From Lysobacteraceae bacterium (lineage in GTDB: Bacteria; Pseudomonadota; Gammaproteobacteria; Xanthomonadales; Xanthomonadaceae), in NCBI GenBank assembly GCA_024508915.1, contig JANINR010000059.1, forward strand, positions 1 through 40,880: a stretch of 40,880 nt of DNA, read 5' to 3'. This document shows, piece after piece, positions 1-9,180 of the stretch. A program made the position numbers and the translations under genes. The stretch's first letter is position 1. Every line of letters begins with the position of its first letter. The notes under the pieces are model-generated. The model was not told the origin of the DNA. It saw only the letters and a list, made by a program, of their open reading frames with translations, and did no database searches.

Positions 1-57
1 ATCCGCGAGGGCGGCCGGACCGTCGGCGCCGGCGTGGTGGCCAAGATCATCAAGTGA
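1..57 (+). CDS. tuf: Elongation factor Tu, C-terminal end (partial)
   Basis: The first 18 codons read IREGGRTVGAGVVAKIIK and end in TGA, which matches the very C-terminus of bacterial EF-Tu (beta-barrel domain 3). EF-Tu is the GTPase that carries aminoacyl-tRNA to the ribosome. The rest of the gene lies upstream of the window. A tuf gene directly before the S10 operon is the normal proteobacterial order (str operon, then S10). The identification rests on a short but highly conserved tail. Confidence 0.93.
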   Translation: MREGGRTVGAGVVAKIIK

Positions 58-132
58 TTTTTGGCCCCGCTTGCGGAATGCGTTGAAGCGCATTCCGCGG
101 GGCCAAAAATCGGTCCGGGCGCAAGCCCGGAC
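58..132. repeat. Two adjacent stem-loops directly after tuf
   Basis: Immediately after the tuf stop, TTTTTGGCCCCGC (58-70) pairs exactly with 97-109. Inside it GGAATGCG (75-82) pairs with 89-96, with TTGC (71-74) bulged and a six-base loop. The U-run lies on the 5' side and the A-run on the 3' side, so this is not a canonical intrinsic terminator on either strand. A second stem, GTCCGGGC (113-120) with 125-132, is closed by a GCAA tetraloop. The pair could stabilise or process the 3' end of the tuf message, or be a dispersed REP-like unit; function is unproven. Confidence 0.7.
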
Positions 133-159
133 GTTGCCCTTGGCGGGTCAGTGAAGGGC

Positions 160-188
160 TTGCGAAGCCAGCCTTCGCCCCCTATAAT
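160..188 (+). promoter_or_regulatory. Sigma70 promoter of the S10 operon
   Basis: The -35 element is TTGCGA (160-165) and the -10 element a perfect TATAAT (183-188), separated by 17 bp, the optimal spacing. Transcription should start near 194-197, giving a leader of about 300 nt before rpsJ. It is the best consensus promoter in the window, as expected for a ribosomal protein operon. Confidence 0.85.
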
Positions 189-198
189 GTTCGACTCA

Positions 199-260
199 CC
201 GCGGCCCTGCCTCTCCGGAAGGCCGCGGACCAGCGAAATGAGGTCCAGGAGGGACCTCGT
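199..260 (+). promoter_or_regulatory. 5' hairpins of the S10 leader RNA
   Basis: Two stems open the leader. CCGCGGCC (199-206) pairs with GGCCGCGG (221-228), and 238-246 pairs with 252-260 around an AGGAG loop (one G-U pair). In E. coli, hairpins in the 5' half of the S10 leader form the target of ribosomal protein L4, which represses its own operon. Whether these hairpins bind L4 cannot be told from sequence alone. Confidence 0.5.
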
Positions 261-292
261 TTTCGCCAGGCATGGAAATGCCGCGCGGCAGC

Positions 293-343
293 GCTCCGTC
301 CGTCCCGAAAGATAGTTCGGGCACCAGTGACGGGGCTCTTTTT
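293..343 (+). terminator. First candidate attenuator in the S10 leader
   Basis: GCTCCGTC (293-300) pairs with GACGGGGC (329-336) with one G-U pair. An inner stem of CCCGAA (304-309) with TTCGGG (316-321) sits inside. TCTTTTT (337-343) follows directly. The U-run lies about 145 nt after the predicted start, close to where the L4-dependent attenuator of the E. coli S10 leader terminates. Assigning it to L4 control is inference. Confidence 0.55.
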
Positions 344-377
344 GCGCTTGCCCGCTCCGGCGGGCCATTCCAGACCT

Positions 378-409
378 GGCGGGCCGGGAAACCGGCCTGC
401 CTTGTTTTT
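378..409 (+). terminator. Second, very strong intrinsic terminator in the S10 leader
   Basis: A ten-base-pair stem (378-387 with 392-401, one G-U pair) is capped by a GAAA tetraloop and followed by TTGTTTTT (402-409). This is a textbook intrinsic terminator, yet it lies about 90 bp upstream of rpsJ and inside its leader. It must therefore be conditional (an attenuator), or the operon accepts partial termination. Confidence 0.7.
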
Positions 410-498
410 CGCCCGGGACGGGCGGCTCCACAAGCTCCATAAGGGGGTTCGGCGCACCCAGCCGCCGGCCCGTCGCTCTTTACTCCGAGGAACTCCTC

Positions 499-810
<312 letters not shown>

Positions 811-821
811 GGACTGGCACG

Positions 822-1475
822 ATGAGCGCGAAGAAGCATTCGCTGGGCATCGTCGGCCGCAAGGCCGGCATGAGCCGCCTGTTCACCGAGGACGGCAAGT
901 CCATCCCGGTGACCCTGATCGAGGCGACCCCGAACCGCATCACCCAGATCAAGACGGTCGAGACCGACGGCTACAGCGCCGTGCAGGTCGCGGTCGGCGG
1001 CAAGCGCGCCGCGCTGGTCAACAAGCCGGAAGCCGGCCACCTCGCCAAGGCGAAGGTGGAAGCGGGCCGCGGCCTGTGGGAACTGCGCGTGGAGGCCGAC
1101 CAGATCGGCGGTTTCGAGATCGGCGGCGAGATCAAGGCCGACATCTTCGAGGCCGGCCAGATCGTCGACGTCCAGGGCGTGACCAAGGGCAAGGGCTTCC
1201 AGGGCACGATCAAGCGCTGGAACTTCCGCATGGGCGACGCCACCCACGGCAACTCGCTGTCGCATCGCGCCCCGGGCTCGATCGGCCAGCGCCAGACGCC
1301 GGGCCGCGTGTTCCCGGGCAAGAAGATGTCCGGCCACATGGGCGCCGAGCAGCAGACCACGCAGCGCCTGCAGGTCGTGAAGGTCGACGCCGAGCGCGGC
1401 CTGATCGCGGTCCGCGGCGCGGTGCCGGGTGCGCCGGGCGGCGACGTGATCGTGCGTCCGTCGAGCAAGGCATAA
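822..1475 (+). CDS. rplC: 50S ribosomal protein L3
   Basis: This 217-residue L3 protein nucleates early 50S assembly and reaches towards the peptidyl-transferase centre with its central extension. The sequence shows the N-terminal [13 protein letters not shown] block and the loop [18 protein letters not shown], whose GQ-Q-TPG segment carries the glutamine methylated by PrmB in E. coli. The open frame runs back over rpsJ in another phase, but only the ATG at 822, behind GAGGACTGG, gives a normal L3 N-terminus. rplD follows after 12 bp. Confidence 0.97.
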   Translation: MSAKKHSLGIVGRKAGMSRLFTEDGKSIPVTLIEATPNRITQIKTVETDGYSAVQVAVGGKRAALVNKPEAGHLAKAKVEAGRGLWELRVEADQIGGFEIGGEIKADIFEAGQIVDVQGVTKGKGFQGTIKRWNFRMGDATHGNSLSHRAPGSIGQRQTPGRVFPGKKMSGHMGAEQQTTQRLQVVKVDAERGLIAVRGAVPGAPGGDVIVRPSSKA

Positions 1476-1487
1476 GGAGAGATGACG

Positions 1488-2090
1488 ATGGAACTCGCCA
1501 TCAACAACGGCAAGTCGCTGTCGGTCTCCGACGCGGTCTTCGGCCGTGAATTCAGCGAAGACCTGGTCCACCAGGTCGTCGTTGCCTACCGCAACGCGGG
1601 CCGCGCCGGCACCAAGGCGCAGAAGACGCGTTCGGAAGTCAACGGCACCACCAAGAAGTCGAAGAAGCAGAAGGGCGGCGGCGCCCGCCACGGCGCGCTG
1701 ACCGCGCCGATCTTCGTCGGCGGCGGCGTGACCTTCGCGGCCAAGCCGCGCAGCTTCGCCCAGAAGGTGAACCGGAAGATGTACCGCGCGGCGATGGCCG
1801 CGATCCTGTCCGAGCTCAACCGCCAGGGCCGGATCACCGTGGTCGAGTCCTTCGACCTGGATGCGCCGAAGACCTCCGGCATGGTCGCGAAGCTGAAGGA
1901 CCTCAAGGTCGGCCAGCGCCCGCTGATCGTCACCGAGGACGCCAGCGAGCACCTGTTCCTGTCCGCGCGCAACCTGCCGTACGTGCAGGTCCGCGACGTG
2001 CAGGGCCTGGATCCGGTCGCGCTCGTCGGCGCCGATTCGGTGGTCCTGACCTCCGACGCCGTGAAGAAGATCGAGGAGTGGCTGGCATGA
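1488..2090 (+). CDS. rplD: 50S ribosomal protein L4
   Basis: This 200-residue L4 protein lines the peptide exit tunnel and in gammaproteobacteria is also the autogenous repressor of the S10 operon. The core [20 protein letters not shown] and the tunnel loop rich in Lys/Gly/Gln ([14 protein letters not shown]) are clear. I choose the ATG at 1488 (MELAIN, like E. coli MELVL) because AAGGAG at 1474-1479 is 8 nt away. An in-frame ATG at 1482 is only 2 nt from it. The stop overlaps the rplW start (ATGA). Confidence 0.96.
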   Translation: MELAINNGKSLSVSDAVFGREFSEDLVHQVVVAYRNAGRAGTKAQKTRSEVNGTTKKSKKQKGGGARHGALTAPIFVGGGVTFAAKPRSFAQKVNRKMYRAAMAAILSELNRQGRITVVESFDLDAPKTSGMVAKLKDLKVGQRPLIVTEDASEHLFLSARNLPYVQVRDVQGLDPVALVGADSVVLTSDAVKKIEEWLA

Positions 2091-2383
2091 ACGACGCCAA
2101 GCTCTATGAAGTGATCCGCGCCCCGCGCGTGTCCGAGAAGACGGCGCGCCTGCAGGAGGTTTCGAACCAGTACGTGTTCGAGGTCGCCGGCACCGCCACC
2201 AAGGCGGACATCAAGGTCGCGGTCGAGAAGCTCTTCGACGTCAAGGTCGAGGCGGTGAACGTGGTGAACGTGAAGGGCAAGGGCAAGGCCTTCAAGAACC
2301 GCATGGGCCGCCGCGGCGACTGGCGCAAGGCATACGTGAAGCTGGCCGACGGCCAGTCGATCGACGTGATGGCCACGGCCTGA
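2087..2383 (+). CDS. rplW: 50S ribosomal protein L23
   Basis: This 98-residue L23 protein, beginning [20 protein letters not shown], sits at the exit of the peptide tunnel and docks trigger factor and the signal recognition particle. The ATG overlaps the rplD stop in an ATGA, and GAGGAG lies at 2072-2077. An in-frame ATG at 2078 would add three residues that L23 does not normally have. Length is typical (E. coli 100). Confidence 0.97.
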   Translation: MNDAKLYEVIRAPRVSEKTARLQEVSNQYVFEVAGTATKADIKVAVEKLFDVKVEAVNVVNVKGKGKAFKNRMGRRGDWRKAYVKLADGQSIDVMATA

Positions 2384-2393
2384 GGAAAGATCC

Positions 2394-3221
<828 letters not shown>

Positions 3222-3227
3222 TCGGCC

Positions 3228-3497
3228 ATGGCACGTTCACTCAAGAAGGGCCCGTTCGTCGACCACCACCTCATCAAGAAGGTGGAAGCCGCGGGCAGCA
3301 GCAAGAAGCCGATCAAGACCTGGTCGCGCCGTTCCATGGTGATGCCGGAGATGGTGGGTTTCACCATCGCCGTGCACAACGGCAAGAACCACATCCCGGT
3401 GCTGGTCAACGAGAACATGGTCGGCCACAAGCTGGGCGAGTTCGCCATGACCCGCACGTTCAAGGGCCATGGCGGCGACAAGAAGGCCGGGAAGTAA
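3228..3497 (+). CDS. rpsS: 30S ribosomal protein S19
   Basis: This 89-residue S19 protein starts [15 protein letters not shown], the conserved N-terminus, and contains [20 protein letters not shown] and the [16 protein letters not shown] block. S19 forms a complex with S13 in the 30S head and touches the A-site finger bridge. AGGAG at about 3213 provides the ribosome site. Length is close to the 92 residues of E. coli. rplV starts 4 bp after the stop. Confidence 0.98.
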   Translation: MARSLKKGPFVDHHLIKKVEAAGSSKKPIKTWSRRSMVMPEMVGFTIAVHNGKNHIPVLVNENMVGHKLGEFAMTRTFKGHGGDKKAGK

Positions 3498-3501
3498 GGA
3501 G

Positions 3502-3843
3502 ATGACCGTGGAAGCCAAGGCAATCCTGCGCACCGCGCGCATCTCCCCCCAGAAGGCCCGCCTGGTCGCCGACCAGGTGCGCGGGCTGTCGGCCGAGCGT
3601 GCCGTCAACCTGCTGAAGTTCTCCGACAAGAAGGCCGCCCACATGATCCGCAAGGTCGTCGAATCGGCGATCGCGAACGCGGAGAACAACCAGGGCGCCG
3701 ACGTCGACGAGCTGAAGGTCACCACCATCATGGTCGACGAAGGTCCGTCGCTGAAGCGCTTCATGGCGCGTGCGAAGGGCCGTGGCACGCGCATCCTGAA
3801 GCGCACCAGCCACATCACCGTCGTCGTCGGCGAGGGCAAGTAA
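3502..3843 (+). CDS. rplV: 50S ribosomal protein L22
   Basis: This 113-residue L22 protein has a long beta-hairpin ([20 protein letters not shown]) that lines the exit tunnel opposite L4. It starts [21 protein letters not shown]. The frame is open back to 3469 inside rpsS, but the ATG at 3502 directly follows AAGGAG and gives the normal L22 length (E. coli 110). The conserved RAKGRG tip of the tunnel loop, where macrolide resistance changes arise in other bacteria, looks normal. Confidence 0.97.
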   Translation: MTVEAKAILRTARISPQKARLVADQVRGLSAERAVNLLKFSDKKAAHMIRKVVESAIANAENNQGADVDELKVTTIMVDEGPSLKRFMARAKGRGTRILKRTSHITVVVGEGK

Positions 3844-3845
3844 CC

Positions 3846-4607
3846 ATGGGTCACAAAGTTCATCCCACCGGTATCCGCCTTGGCATCTCCAAGGACTGGA
3901 ACTCCAAGTGGTACGCCGGCAAGAAGGAATACGCCGGTTACCTGGCCGCCGACCTCAAGGTCCGCGACATGCTGCGCAAGAAGCTGGCCGCGGCCGGGAT
4001 CTCGAAGATCCTGATCGAGCGCCCGGCGAAGACCGCGCGCGTGACGATCCACACCGCTCGCCCGGGCGTGGTGATCGGCAAGCGCGGCGAGGACATCGAG
4101 AAGCTGCGCAAGGACGTCAGCGACCTGATGGGCGTCCCGGCGCACATCAACGTCACCGAGGTCCGCAAGCCGGAGCTCGACGCGCAGCTGGTGGCCGAGT
4201 CGATCGCGCAGCAGCTCGAGCGCCGCATCATGTTCCGCCGCGCGATGAAGCGCGCCGTCGGCAACGCGATGCGCCTCGGCGCCCTGGGCATCAAGGTCAA
4301 CGTGGCCGGCCGCCTGAACGGCGCCGAGATCGCGCGTTCCGAGTGGTACCGCGAAGGCCGCGTCCCGCTGCACACCCTGCGCGCGGACGTGGACTACGGC
4401 TTCGCCGAGGCGAAGACGACCTACGGGATCATCGGCATCAAGGTCTGGGTCTACAAGGGCGAGATCTTCGACTTCGCCCAGGTCGGCCAGGAGAAGCAGG
4501 ACGATTCGCCGCGCGCCGAGCGCGGTGATCGCGAGCGCACCGAGCGTCCCCGCGGCCCGCGCCGCGAGCGTGGCGACCGTGGCGAGCGCGGCGAGGCGAG
4601 GGAATAA
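3846..4607 (+). CDS. rpsC: 30S ribosomal protein S3 with charged C-terminal tail
   Basis: This 253-residue S3 protein is part of the mRNA entry helicase of the 30S subunit. It begins [20 protein letters not shown] and has a type II KH domain with [10 protein letters not shown] near residues 75-84, followed by the S3 C-terminal domain ([22 protein letters not shown]). It is about 20 residues longer than E. coli S3. The extra length is an Arg/Glu/Asp/Gly tail of roughly 35 residues with RGDRE-type repeats. The start follows the rplV stop by 2 bp, so translation is probably coupled. Confidence 0.97.
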   Translation: MGHKVHPTGIRLGISKDWNSKWYAGKKEYAGYLAADLKVRDMLRKKLAAAGISKILIERPAKTARVTIHTARPGVVIGKRGEDIEKLRKDVSDLMGVPAHINVTEVRKPELDAQLVAESIAQQLERRIMFRRAMKRAVGNAMRLGALGIKVNVAGRLNGAEIARSEWYREGRVPLHTLRADVDYGFAEAKTTYGIIGIKVWVYKGEIFDFAQVGQEKQDDSPRAERGDRERTERPRGPRRERGDRGERGEARE

Positions 4608-4610
4608 ACC

Positions 4611-5024
4611 ATGCTGCAACCCAAGCGAACCAAGTTCCGCAAGATGCACAAGGGCCGCAACGACGGCCTGTCCTGGAACGGCAATGCCGTCAGCTTCGGC
4701 GAGTACGGCCTGAAGGCGACGGCGACCGGCCAGCTCACCTCGCGCCAGATCGAGGCCGCGCGTCGTTCCATCAGCCGCTACGTCAAGCGCGGCGGCAAGA
4801 TGTGGATCCGCGTGTTCCCCGACAAGCCGATCACCAAGAAGCCGATCGAAGTGCGAATGGGCTCGGGCAAGGGCAACGTCGAGTTCTGGGTCGCGCAGAT
4901 CCAGCCGGGCCGCATGATCTACGAGATCGAGGGCGTGGACGAGGCGACCGCGCGCGAGGCGTTCCGCCTGGCCGCCGCCAAGCTCTCGGTGACCACCACT
5001 TTCGTGACCCGGACGGTGCGCTGA
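4611..5024 (+). CDS. rplP: 50S ribosomal protein L16
   Basis: This 137-residue L16 protein starts [17 protein letters not shown] and helps position the A-site tRNA on the 50S subunit. The arginine target of the YcfD-type hydroxylase lies in the GSGKGN region in E. coli, and that region is conserved here ([15 protein letters not shown]). Length is that of the family (136). The stop overlaps the rpmC start by one base (TGATG), so the two are translationally coupled. Confidence 0.98.
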   Translation: MLQPKRTKFRKMHKGRNDGLSWNGNAVSFGEYGLKATATGQLTSRQIEAARRSISRYVKRGGKMWIRVFPDKPITKKPIEVRMGSGKGNVEFWVAQIQPGRMIYEIEGVDEATAREAFRLAAAKLSVTTTFVTRTVR

Positions 5025-5209
5025 TGGACCTCAAGCAGATGCGTCAGAAGTCGGCCGCCGAGCTCCAGGCCCACCTGGTCGAGCTGCGCAAGGAGCAGTT
5101 CTCCCTGCGCATGCAGAAGGCCACCGGCCAGCTCGCCAAGACCCACGAAGCCCGCCGGGTGCGCCGCGAGATCGCGCGCGTGAACACCCTGCTCGGCGCG
5201 CAGAAGTAA
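5024..5209 (+). CDS. rpmC: 50S ribosomal protein L29
   Basis: This 61-residue L29 protein is a two-helix hairpin next to L23 at the tunnel exit. It begins [20 protein letters not shown] and contains the family [15 protein letters not shown] motif. The ATG at 5024 shares a base with the rplP stop. Longer readings of this frame run back through rplP and are not real. Length matches the family (63 in E. coli). Confidence 0.97.
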   Translation: MDLKQMRQKSAAELQAHLVELRKEQFSLRMQKATGQLAKTHEARRVRREIARVNTLLGAQK

Positions 5210-5220
5210 GGACGGCAGAG

Positions 5221-5487
5221 ATGACCGACAACAACACCAAGAAGCTGCACACGGTCGAAGGCCGCGTCGTCAGCAACAAGATGGACAAGACGGTGACGGT
5301 GCTCGTCGAGCGCCAGGTCAAGCACGCGCTGTACGGCAAGTACATCCGCCGCTCGACCAAGCTGCACGCCCACGACGCGGACAACGCCTGCAACACCGGC
5401 GACATGGTCCGCGTGGCGGAGTGCGCCCCGATGTCCAAGACCAAGAACTGGCGCGTGGTCGAGATCCTCGCCCGCGCGGCCGAATAA
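5221..5487 (+). CDS. rpsQ: 30S ribosomal protein S17
   Basis: This 88-residue S17 protein is an OB-fold primary binder of 16S rRNA. It contains [40 protein letters not shown], which carries the S17 signature, and [15 protein letters not shown] near the end. AAGGA precedes the ATG by 8 nt. It is the last gene of the S10 operon by the E. coli definition, but rplN follows after only 13 bp with no terminator, so S10 and spc are probably co-transcribed. Confidence 0.98.
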   Translation: MTDNNTKKLHTVEGRVVSNKMDKTVTVLVERQVKHALYGKYIRRSTKLHAHDADNACNTGDMVRVAECAPMSKTKNWRVVEILARAAE

Positions 5488-5500
5488 GGGAGGCCTTGCA

Positions 5501-5869
5501 ATGATCCAGATGCAGAGCCACCTCGACGTGGCCGACAACTCCGGCGCCAAGGAAGTGATGTGCATCAAGGTGCTGGGCGGCTCCAAGCGCCGCTACGCCG
5601 GCATCGGCGACATCATCAAGGTGTCCATCAAGGACGCCATCCCGCGCGGCAAGGTCAAGAAGGGCGAGGTCTACGACGCCGTCGTGGTCCGCACCCGCAA
5701 GGGCGTGCGCCGTCCCGACGGCTCGCTGATCCGCTTCGACGGCAACGCCGCGGTGCTGCTGAACAACAAGCACGAGCCGATCGGCACGCGCATCTTCGGG
5801 CCAGTGACCCGCGAGCTGCGCTCCGAGAAGTTCATGAAGATCGTCTCGCTCGCGCCCGAAGTGCTCTGA
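5501..5869 (+). CDS. rplN: 50S ribosomal protein L14
   Basis: This 122-residue L14 protein has the family's usual length of 122-123. It starts [27 protein letters not shown] and binds 23S rRNA, forms a bridge to the 30S subunit and is the docking site of the silencing factor RsfS. The signature around [21 protein letters not shown] is intact. GGGAGG lies 9 nt before the ATG. In E. coli this is the first gene of the spc operon. Confidence 0.98.
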   Translation: MIQMQSHLDVADNSGAKEVMCIKVLGGSKRRYAGIGDIIKVSIKDAIPRGKVKKGEVYDAVVVRTRKGVRRPDGSLIRFDGNAAVLLNNKHEPIGTRIFGPVTRELRSEKFMKIVSLAPEVL

Positions 5870-5882
5870 GCGGAGGAAGCAT

Positions 5883-6197
5883 ATGAACCGTATCAAGAAG
5901 GGCGACCACGTGGTGGTCACCGCCGGCAAGGACAAGGGCAAGCGCGGCGACGTGGTGAGCGTCGCCGGCGACAAGGTCGTCGTCTCGAACGTCAACCTGG
6001 TCAAGCGCCACACCAAGCCGAACCCGCAGGCCAACCAGCCGGGCGGCGTGATCGAGCGCGAGTCGCCGATCCATGTTTCGAACGTGATGCTGTTCAACCC
6101 GGCCTCCGGCAAGGGCGAGCGCATCGGTACCAAGGTGCTGGAGGATGGACGCAAGCTGCGCGTGTTCCGCTCCAGCGGTGAGGCGATCGACGCCTGA
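5883..6197 (+). CDS. rplX: 50S ribosomal protein L24
   Basis: This 104-residue L24 protein is an assembly initiator of the 50S subunit. A KOW motif opens the protein ([20 protein letters not shown], residues about 5-24), followed by [19 protein letters not shown] precedes the ATG. Length equals E. coli L24 (104). The gene is tightly spaced, with 13 bp before and 11 bp after. Confidence 0.98.
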   Translation: MNRIKKGDHVVVTAGKDKGKRGDVVSVAGDKVVVSNVNLVKRHTKPNPQANQPGGVIERESPIHVSNVMLFNPASGKGERIGTKVLEDGRKLRVFRSSGEAIDA

Positions 6198-6208
6198 GGA
6201 ATGCCGAG

Positions 6209-6751
6209 ATGACGACCCGACTGGAAGAGTTCTACAAGACCGAGGTGGTTCCGAAGCTGATGGAACGCTTCGGCTACACCAACCCGATGCAGGTGCCGCG
6301 CCTGTCCAAGATCACGCTCAACATGGGCGTGGGCGAGGCGGCGGCCAACAAGAAGGTGCTCGAGAACGCGGTGGCCGACATGGCCAAGATCGCCGGCCAG
6401 AAGCCGGTGGTCACGAAGTCGCGCGTCTCCGTGGCCTCCTTCAAGATCCGCGACGGCTGGCCGATCGGCTGCAAGGTCACCCTGCGCCGCAACCACATGT
6501 TCGAGTTCCTGGACCGCCTGATCAACGTCTCGCTGCCGCGCGTCCGCGACTTCCGCGGCGTGTCCGGCCGCTCGTTCGACGGCCGCGGCAACTACAACAT
6601 GGGCGTGAAGGAGCAGATCATCTTCCCGGAGATCGACTTCGACCAGGTCGACGCGCTGCGCGGCATGGACATCGCGATCACCACGACCGCCCGCACCAAC
6701 GAAGAAGCCAAGGCGCTGCTCGAGGCCTTCCGCTTCCCGTTCCGCAACTGA
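6209..6751 (+). CDS. rplE: 50S ribosomal protein L5
   Basis: This 180-residue L5 protein binds 5S rRNA in the central protuberance and contacts the P-site tRNA. It shows [13 protein letters not shown] (signature region), [29 protein letters not shown] and the C-terminal [33 protein letters not shown] precedes the ATG. Length matches the family (179 in E. coli). Confidence 0.98.
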   Translation: MTTRLEEFYKTEVVPKLMERFGYTNPMQVPRLSKITLNMGVGEAAANKKVLENAVADMAKIAGQKPVVTKSRVSVASFKIRDGWPIGCKVTLRRNHMFEFLDRLINVSLPRVRDFRGVSGRSFDGRGNYNMGVKEQIIFPEIDFDQVDALRGMDIAITTTARTNEEAKALLEAFRFPFRN

Positions 6752-6770
6752 CCGGCAGAGGACGACACAC

Positions 6771-7076
6771 ATGGCCAAGACCTCCATGGTCAACCGCGAA
6801 GCGAAGCGCGCGAAGCTGGCGAAGCAGCACGGCGCCAAGCGCGAGGCGCTGAAGAAGATCATCTCCAGCACCACCGCCAGCTACGAAGAGAAGATGGAAG
6901 CGTCGGTGAAGCTGCAGAAGCTGCCGCGCGATTCCTCCGAGAGCCGCCAGCGCAACCGTTGCGCGCTGACCGGCCGCCCGCGCGGCGTGTACAGCAAGTT
7001 CGGCCTCGGCCGCAACATGCTGCGCCAGGCCACCATGCGCGGCGACGTCCCCGGCGTCCGCAAGGCCAGCTGGTAA
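6771..7076 (+). CDS. rpsN: 30S ribosomal protein S14 (long, zinc-independent form)
   Basis: This 101-residue S14 protein is of the long 'C-minus' type, which lacks the two CxxC pairs of the short zinc-binding form. A single Cys lies in [21 protein letters not shown]14 is a late-assembling protein of the 30S head. AGAGGA lies 8-9 nt before the ATG. After the stop, 50 bp separate it from rpsH, the first widened spacer in this part of the operon. Confidence 0.97.
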   Translation: MAKTSMVNREAKRAKLAKQHGAKREALKKIISSTTASYEEKMEASVKLQKLPRDSSESRQRNRCALTGRPRGVYSKFGLGRNMLRQATMRGDVPGVRKASW

Positions 7077-7126
7077 CCCCCCACTTCCGTATCCACGGAT
7101 ATCGGTGCACTCAAAGGTAATCGTCA

Positions 7127-7522
7127 ATGAGCATGACTGATCCCATCGCCGACATGCTGGTCCGCATCCGCAATGCGGCGGCCGTCGGCAAGCAGACGGT
7201 GAAGATGCCGTCTTCCAAGACCAAGGTGGCGATCGCCAACGTCCTGAAGGGCGAGGGCTACATCGCCGACGCCCGCGTGACCGAGAACGGCGCCAAGGCC
7301 GAGCTCGAGATCGTGCTGAAGTACTTCGAGGGCAAGCCGGTGATCGAGCGCCTGCATCGCGTCTCGCGTTCGGGCCTGCGCCAGTACCGCGGCAAGGACG
7401 CGCTGCCGAAGGTCCTCGGCGGGCTCGGCGTCGCCATCATTTCCACCTCGAAGGGCATCATGACCGACGCGCAGGCGCGCCAGCAGGGCGTCGGCGGCGA
7501 AGTCCTGTGCTTCGTGGCCTAA
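7127..7522 (+). CDS. rpsH: 30S ribosomal protein S8
   Basis: This 131-residue S8 protein is a primary binder of 16S rRNA helix 21 and in E. coli the translational repressor of the spc operon. It begins [25 protein letters not shown] and ends with the [10 protein letters not shown] family signature. AAAGGT lies 9 nt before the ATG. E. coli S8 is 130 residues. Confidence 0.98.
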   Translation: MSMTDPIADMLVRIRNAAAVGKQTVKMPSSKTKVAIANVLKGEGYIADARVTENGAKAELEIVLKYFEGKPVIERLHRVSRSGLRQYRGKDALPKVLGGLGVAIISTSKGIMTDAQARQQGVGGEVLCFVA

Positions 7523-7535
7523 GGGAGCAGCAAGC

Positions 7536-8063
7536 ATGTCTCGTGTAGCCAAGAAGCCGATCGCCCTGCCGAAGGGCGTCGAAGTCAGCACCCAGGGCGG
7601 CAACGTCGTCGCCAAGGGCCCCAAGGGCAGCCTGTCGATCGCGAAGCCCGAGGGCGTCGAGGTCAAGGTCGAGGACGGCAACGCGCTGCTCTCGGCGGCC
7701 GACCCGATGCACGTCCCGATGGCCGGTACCCTGCGCGCGATCCTCGCCAACATGGTGAAGGGCGTGTCCGAGGGCTTCGAGCGCAAGCTCGAGCTCGTGG
7801 GCGTCGGTTACCGCGCGGCGATGCAGGGCAAGGACCTGAACCTGTCGCTCGGGTTCTCGCACCCGGTGCTGTTCCCGGCGCCCGAGGGCATCACCATCGC
7901 CACCCCGACCCAGACCGAGATCGTGGTCAGCGGCGCCGACAAGCAGCGCGTCGGCGAAGTCGCCGCCAAGATCCGCGGCTTCCGCCCGCCGGAGCCGTAC
8001 AAGGGCAAGGGCGTCAAGTACGCCGGCGAAAACATCATCCGCAAGGAAGCCAAGAAGGCATAA
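7536..8063 (+). CDS. rplF: 50S ribosomal protein L6
   Basis: This 175-residue L6 protein begins [17 protein letters not shown] and has two related alpha/beta domains. It ends in the conserved [17 protein letters not shown] motif near the C-terminus. L6 binds 23S rRNA close to the factor-binding site. GGGAGC precedes the ATG. The following gap to rplR (89 bp) is much larger than in E. coli and holds a small hairpin (8085-8102). Confidence 0.98.
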   Translation: MSRVAKKPIALPKGVEVSTQGGNVVAKGPKGSLSIAKPEGVEVKVEDGNALLSAADPMHVPMAGTLRAILANMVKGVSEGFERKLELVGVGYRAAMQGKDLNLSLGFSHPVLFPAPEGITIATPTQTEIVVSGADKQRVGEVAAKIRGFRPPEPYKGKGVKYAGENIIRKEAKKA

Positions 8064-8084
8064 CGCGGGTCCCTCCGCAAGAGC

Positions 8085-8102
8085 CCGCACATCCATGTGC
8101 GG
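8085..8102 (+). repeat. Small hairpin in the rplF-rplR spacer
   Basis: CCGCAC (8085-8090) pairs with GTGCGG (8097-8102) around the loop ATCCAT. It is followed by ACTTTCC rather than a U-run, so it is not a convincing terminator. It may be a processing or stability element. Confidence 0.45.
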
Positions 8103-8152
8103 ACTTTCCAATGCAAACCCCGCTTCATTGCAGTTCCAAAGAGATTGCAACC

Positions 8153-8506
8153 ATGGAAAAGAAGATCGCCCGCCTGCGCCGCGCCAAGTCCACCCGCGCG
8201 CACATCCGCGAACTCGGCGTGCCGCGCCTGTCGGTGCTGCGCACCGGCCAGCACCTCTACGCCCAGGTGTTCAGCGCCGACGGCTCGAAGGTGCTGGCCG
8301 CGGCCAGCACCACCCAGTCCGACGTGCGCGAGGGCCTGAAGAACGGCAAGAACGCCGACGCCGCCGCGAAGGTCGGCCGCGCGATCGCCGAGAAGGCGCG
8401 CGCCGCCGGCATCGAGAAGGTCGCGTTCGACCGCTCGGGCTACCGTTACCACGGCCGCATCAAGGCGCTGGCCGACGCCGCGCGCGAGGGCGGCCTGCAG
8501 TTCTGA
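8153..8506 (+). CDS. rplR: 50S ribosomal protein L18
   Basis: This 117-residue L18 protein has exactly the E. coli length. It binds 5S rRNA with L5 and L25. The sequence starts [22 protein letters not shown] and contains [29 protein letters not shown]. The frame is open upstream to 8111, but that would add residues without family similarity. The ATG at 8153 has AGAGA at about 8140. A 134-bp spacer with two strong hairpins separates it from rpsE. Confidence 0.97.
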   Translation: MEKKIARLRRAKSTRAHIRELGVPRLSVLRTGQHLYAQVFSADGSKVLAAASTTQSDVREGLKNGKNADAAAKVGRAIAEKARAAGIEKVAFDRSGYRYHGRIKALADAAREGGLQF

Positions 8507-8520
8507 TGTCGCGTCGCCTG

Positions 8521-8564
8521 CCGGTGCGGGTCGCACCGGACGGCATGGCCAGTTGTGGCCATGC
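8521..8564 (+). repeat. Twin stem-loops in the rplR-rpsE spacer
   Basis: CCGGTGCG (8521-8528) pairs perfectly with CGCACCGG (8532-8539) over a three-base loop. Three bases on, GCATGGCCA (8543-8551) pairs perfectly with TGGCCATGC (8556-8564) over GTTG. No U-run follows. They lie inside a co-transcribed operon, so mRNA processing, stability or control of rpsE are possible roles. Confidence 0.65.
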
Positions 8565-8640
8565 ACGGAACACCCGGAACACGACACAACCATAAGCGGC
8601 CAAGCCGCAAGCAAACCCCTAAACAGACGGAATCAAGAAG

Positions 8641-9180
8641 ATGGCAGACGAACGAGCACCGCGGGGCCGCGACCGCGATCGCAACCGCGAGGAAATCGAC
8701 GACGGCATGATCGAGAAGCTGATCGCGGTCAACCGCGTCAGCAAGACGGTCAAGGGCGGCCGCCAGTTCACCTTCACCGCGCTGACCGTGGTCGGCGACG
8801 GCGACGGCAAGATCGGCTTCGGCTACGGCAAGGCGCGCGAAGTGCCGGTCGCGATCCAGAAGTCGATGGAGCAGGCGCGCCGCGGCATGTCCCGGGTCGA
8901 GCTGAACAACGGCACCCTGTGGCACGCGGTCAAGTCCAACCACGGCGCGGCGAAGGTCTACATGCAGCCCGCGTCCGAAGGTACCGGCGTGATCGCCGGC
9001 GGCGCGATGCGCGCCGTGCTCGAGGCGGTGGGCGTGAAGAACGTGCTGGCCAAGGCCACCGGTTCGCGCAACCCGATCAACCTCGTGCGCGCCACGATCC
9101 GCGGCCTGAACGAGATGCACTCGCCGAGCCGCATCGCGGCCAAGCGCGGCAAGAAGGTGGAGGAGCTGCAGCATGGCTAA
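8641..9180 (+). CDS. rpsE: 30S ribosomal protein S5
   Basis: This 179-residue S5 protein is a fidelity protein of the 30S body and, with S3 and S4, of the mRNA entry site. The double-stranded RNA-binding-like domain spans [22 protein letters not shown] through [20 protein letters not shown]. The C-terminal domain carries [21 protein letters not shown]. The N-terminus has an acidic/basic extension ([20 protein letters not shown]). It overlaps rpmD by 8 bp. E. coli S5 is 167 residues. Confidence 0.98.
   Translation: MADERAPRGRDRDRNREEIDDGMIEKLIAVNRVSKTVKGGRQFTFTALTVVGDGDGKIGFGYGKAREVPVAIQKSMEQARRGMSRVELNNGTLWHAVKSNHGAAKVYMQPASEGTGVIAGGAMRAVLEAVGVKNVLAKATGSRNPINLVRATIRGLNEMHSPSRIAAKRGKKVEELQHG

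Noticed and set aside
58-109. Intrinsic terminator of tuf
   Set aside because: The U-run is on the 5' side of the stem and A-run on the 3' side, so it cannot release RNA polymerase in the usual way on either strand.
61-315. 84-codon ORF in the tuf-rpsJ gap
   Set aside because: It spans the hairpins, the promoter and the leader stems. It has no ribosome site and no similarity that I recognise.
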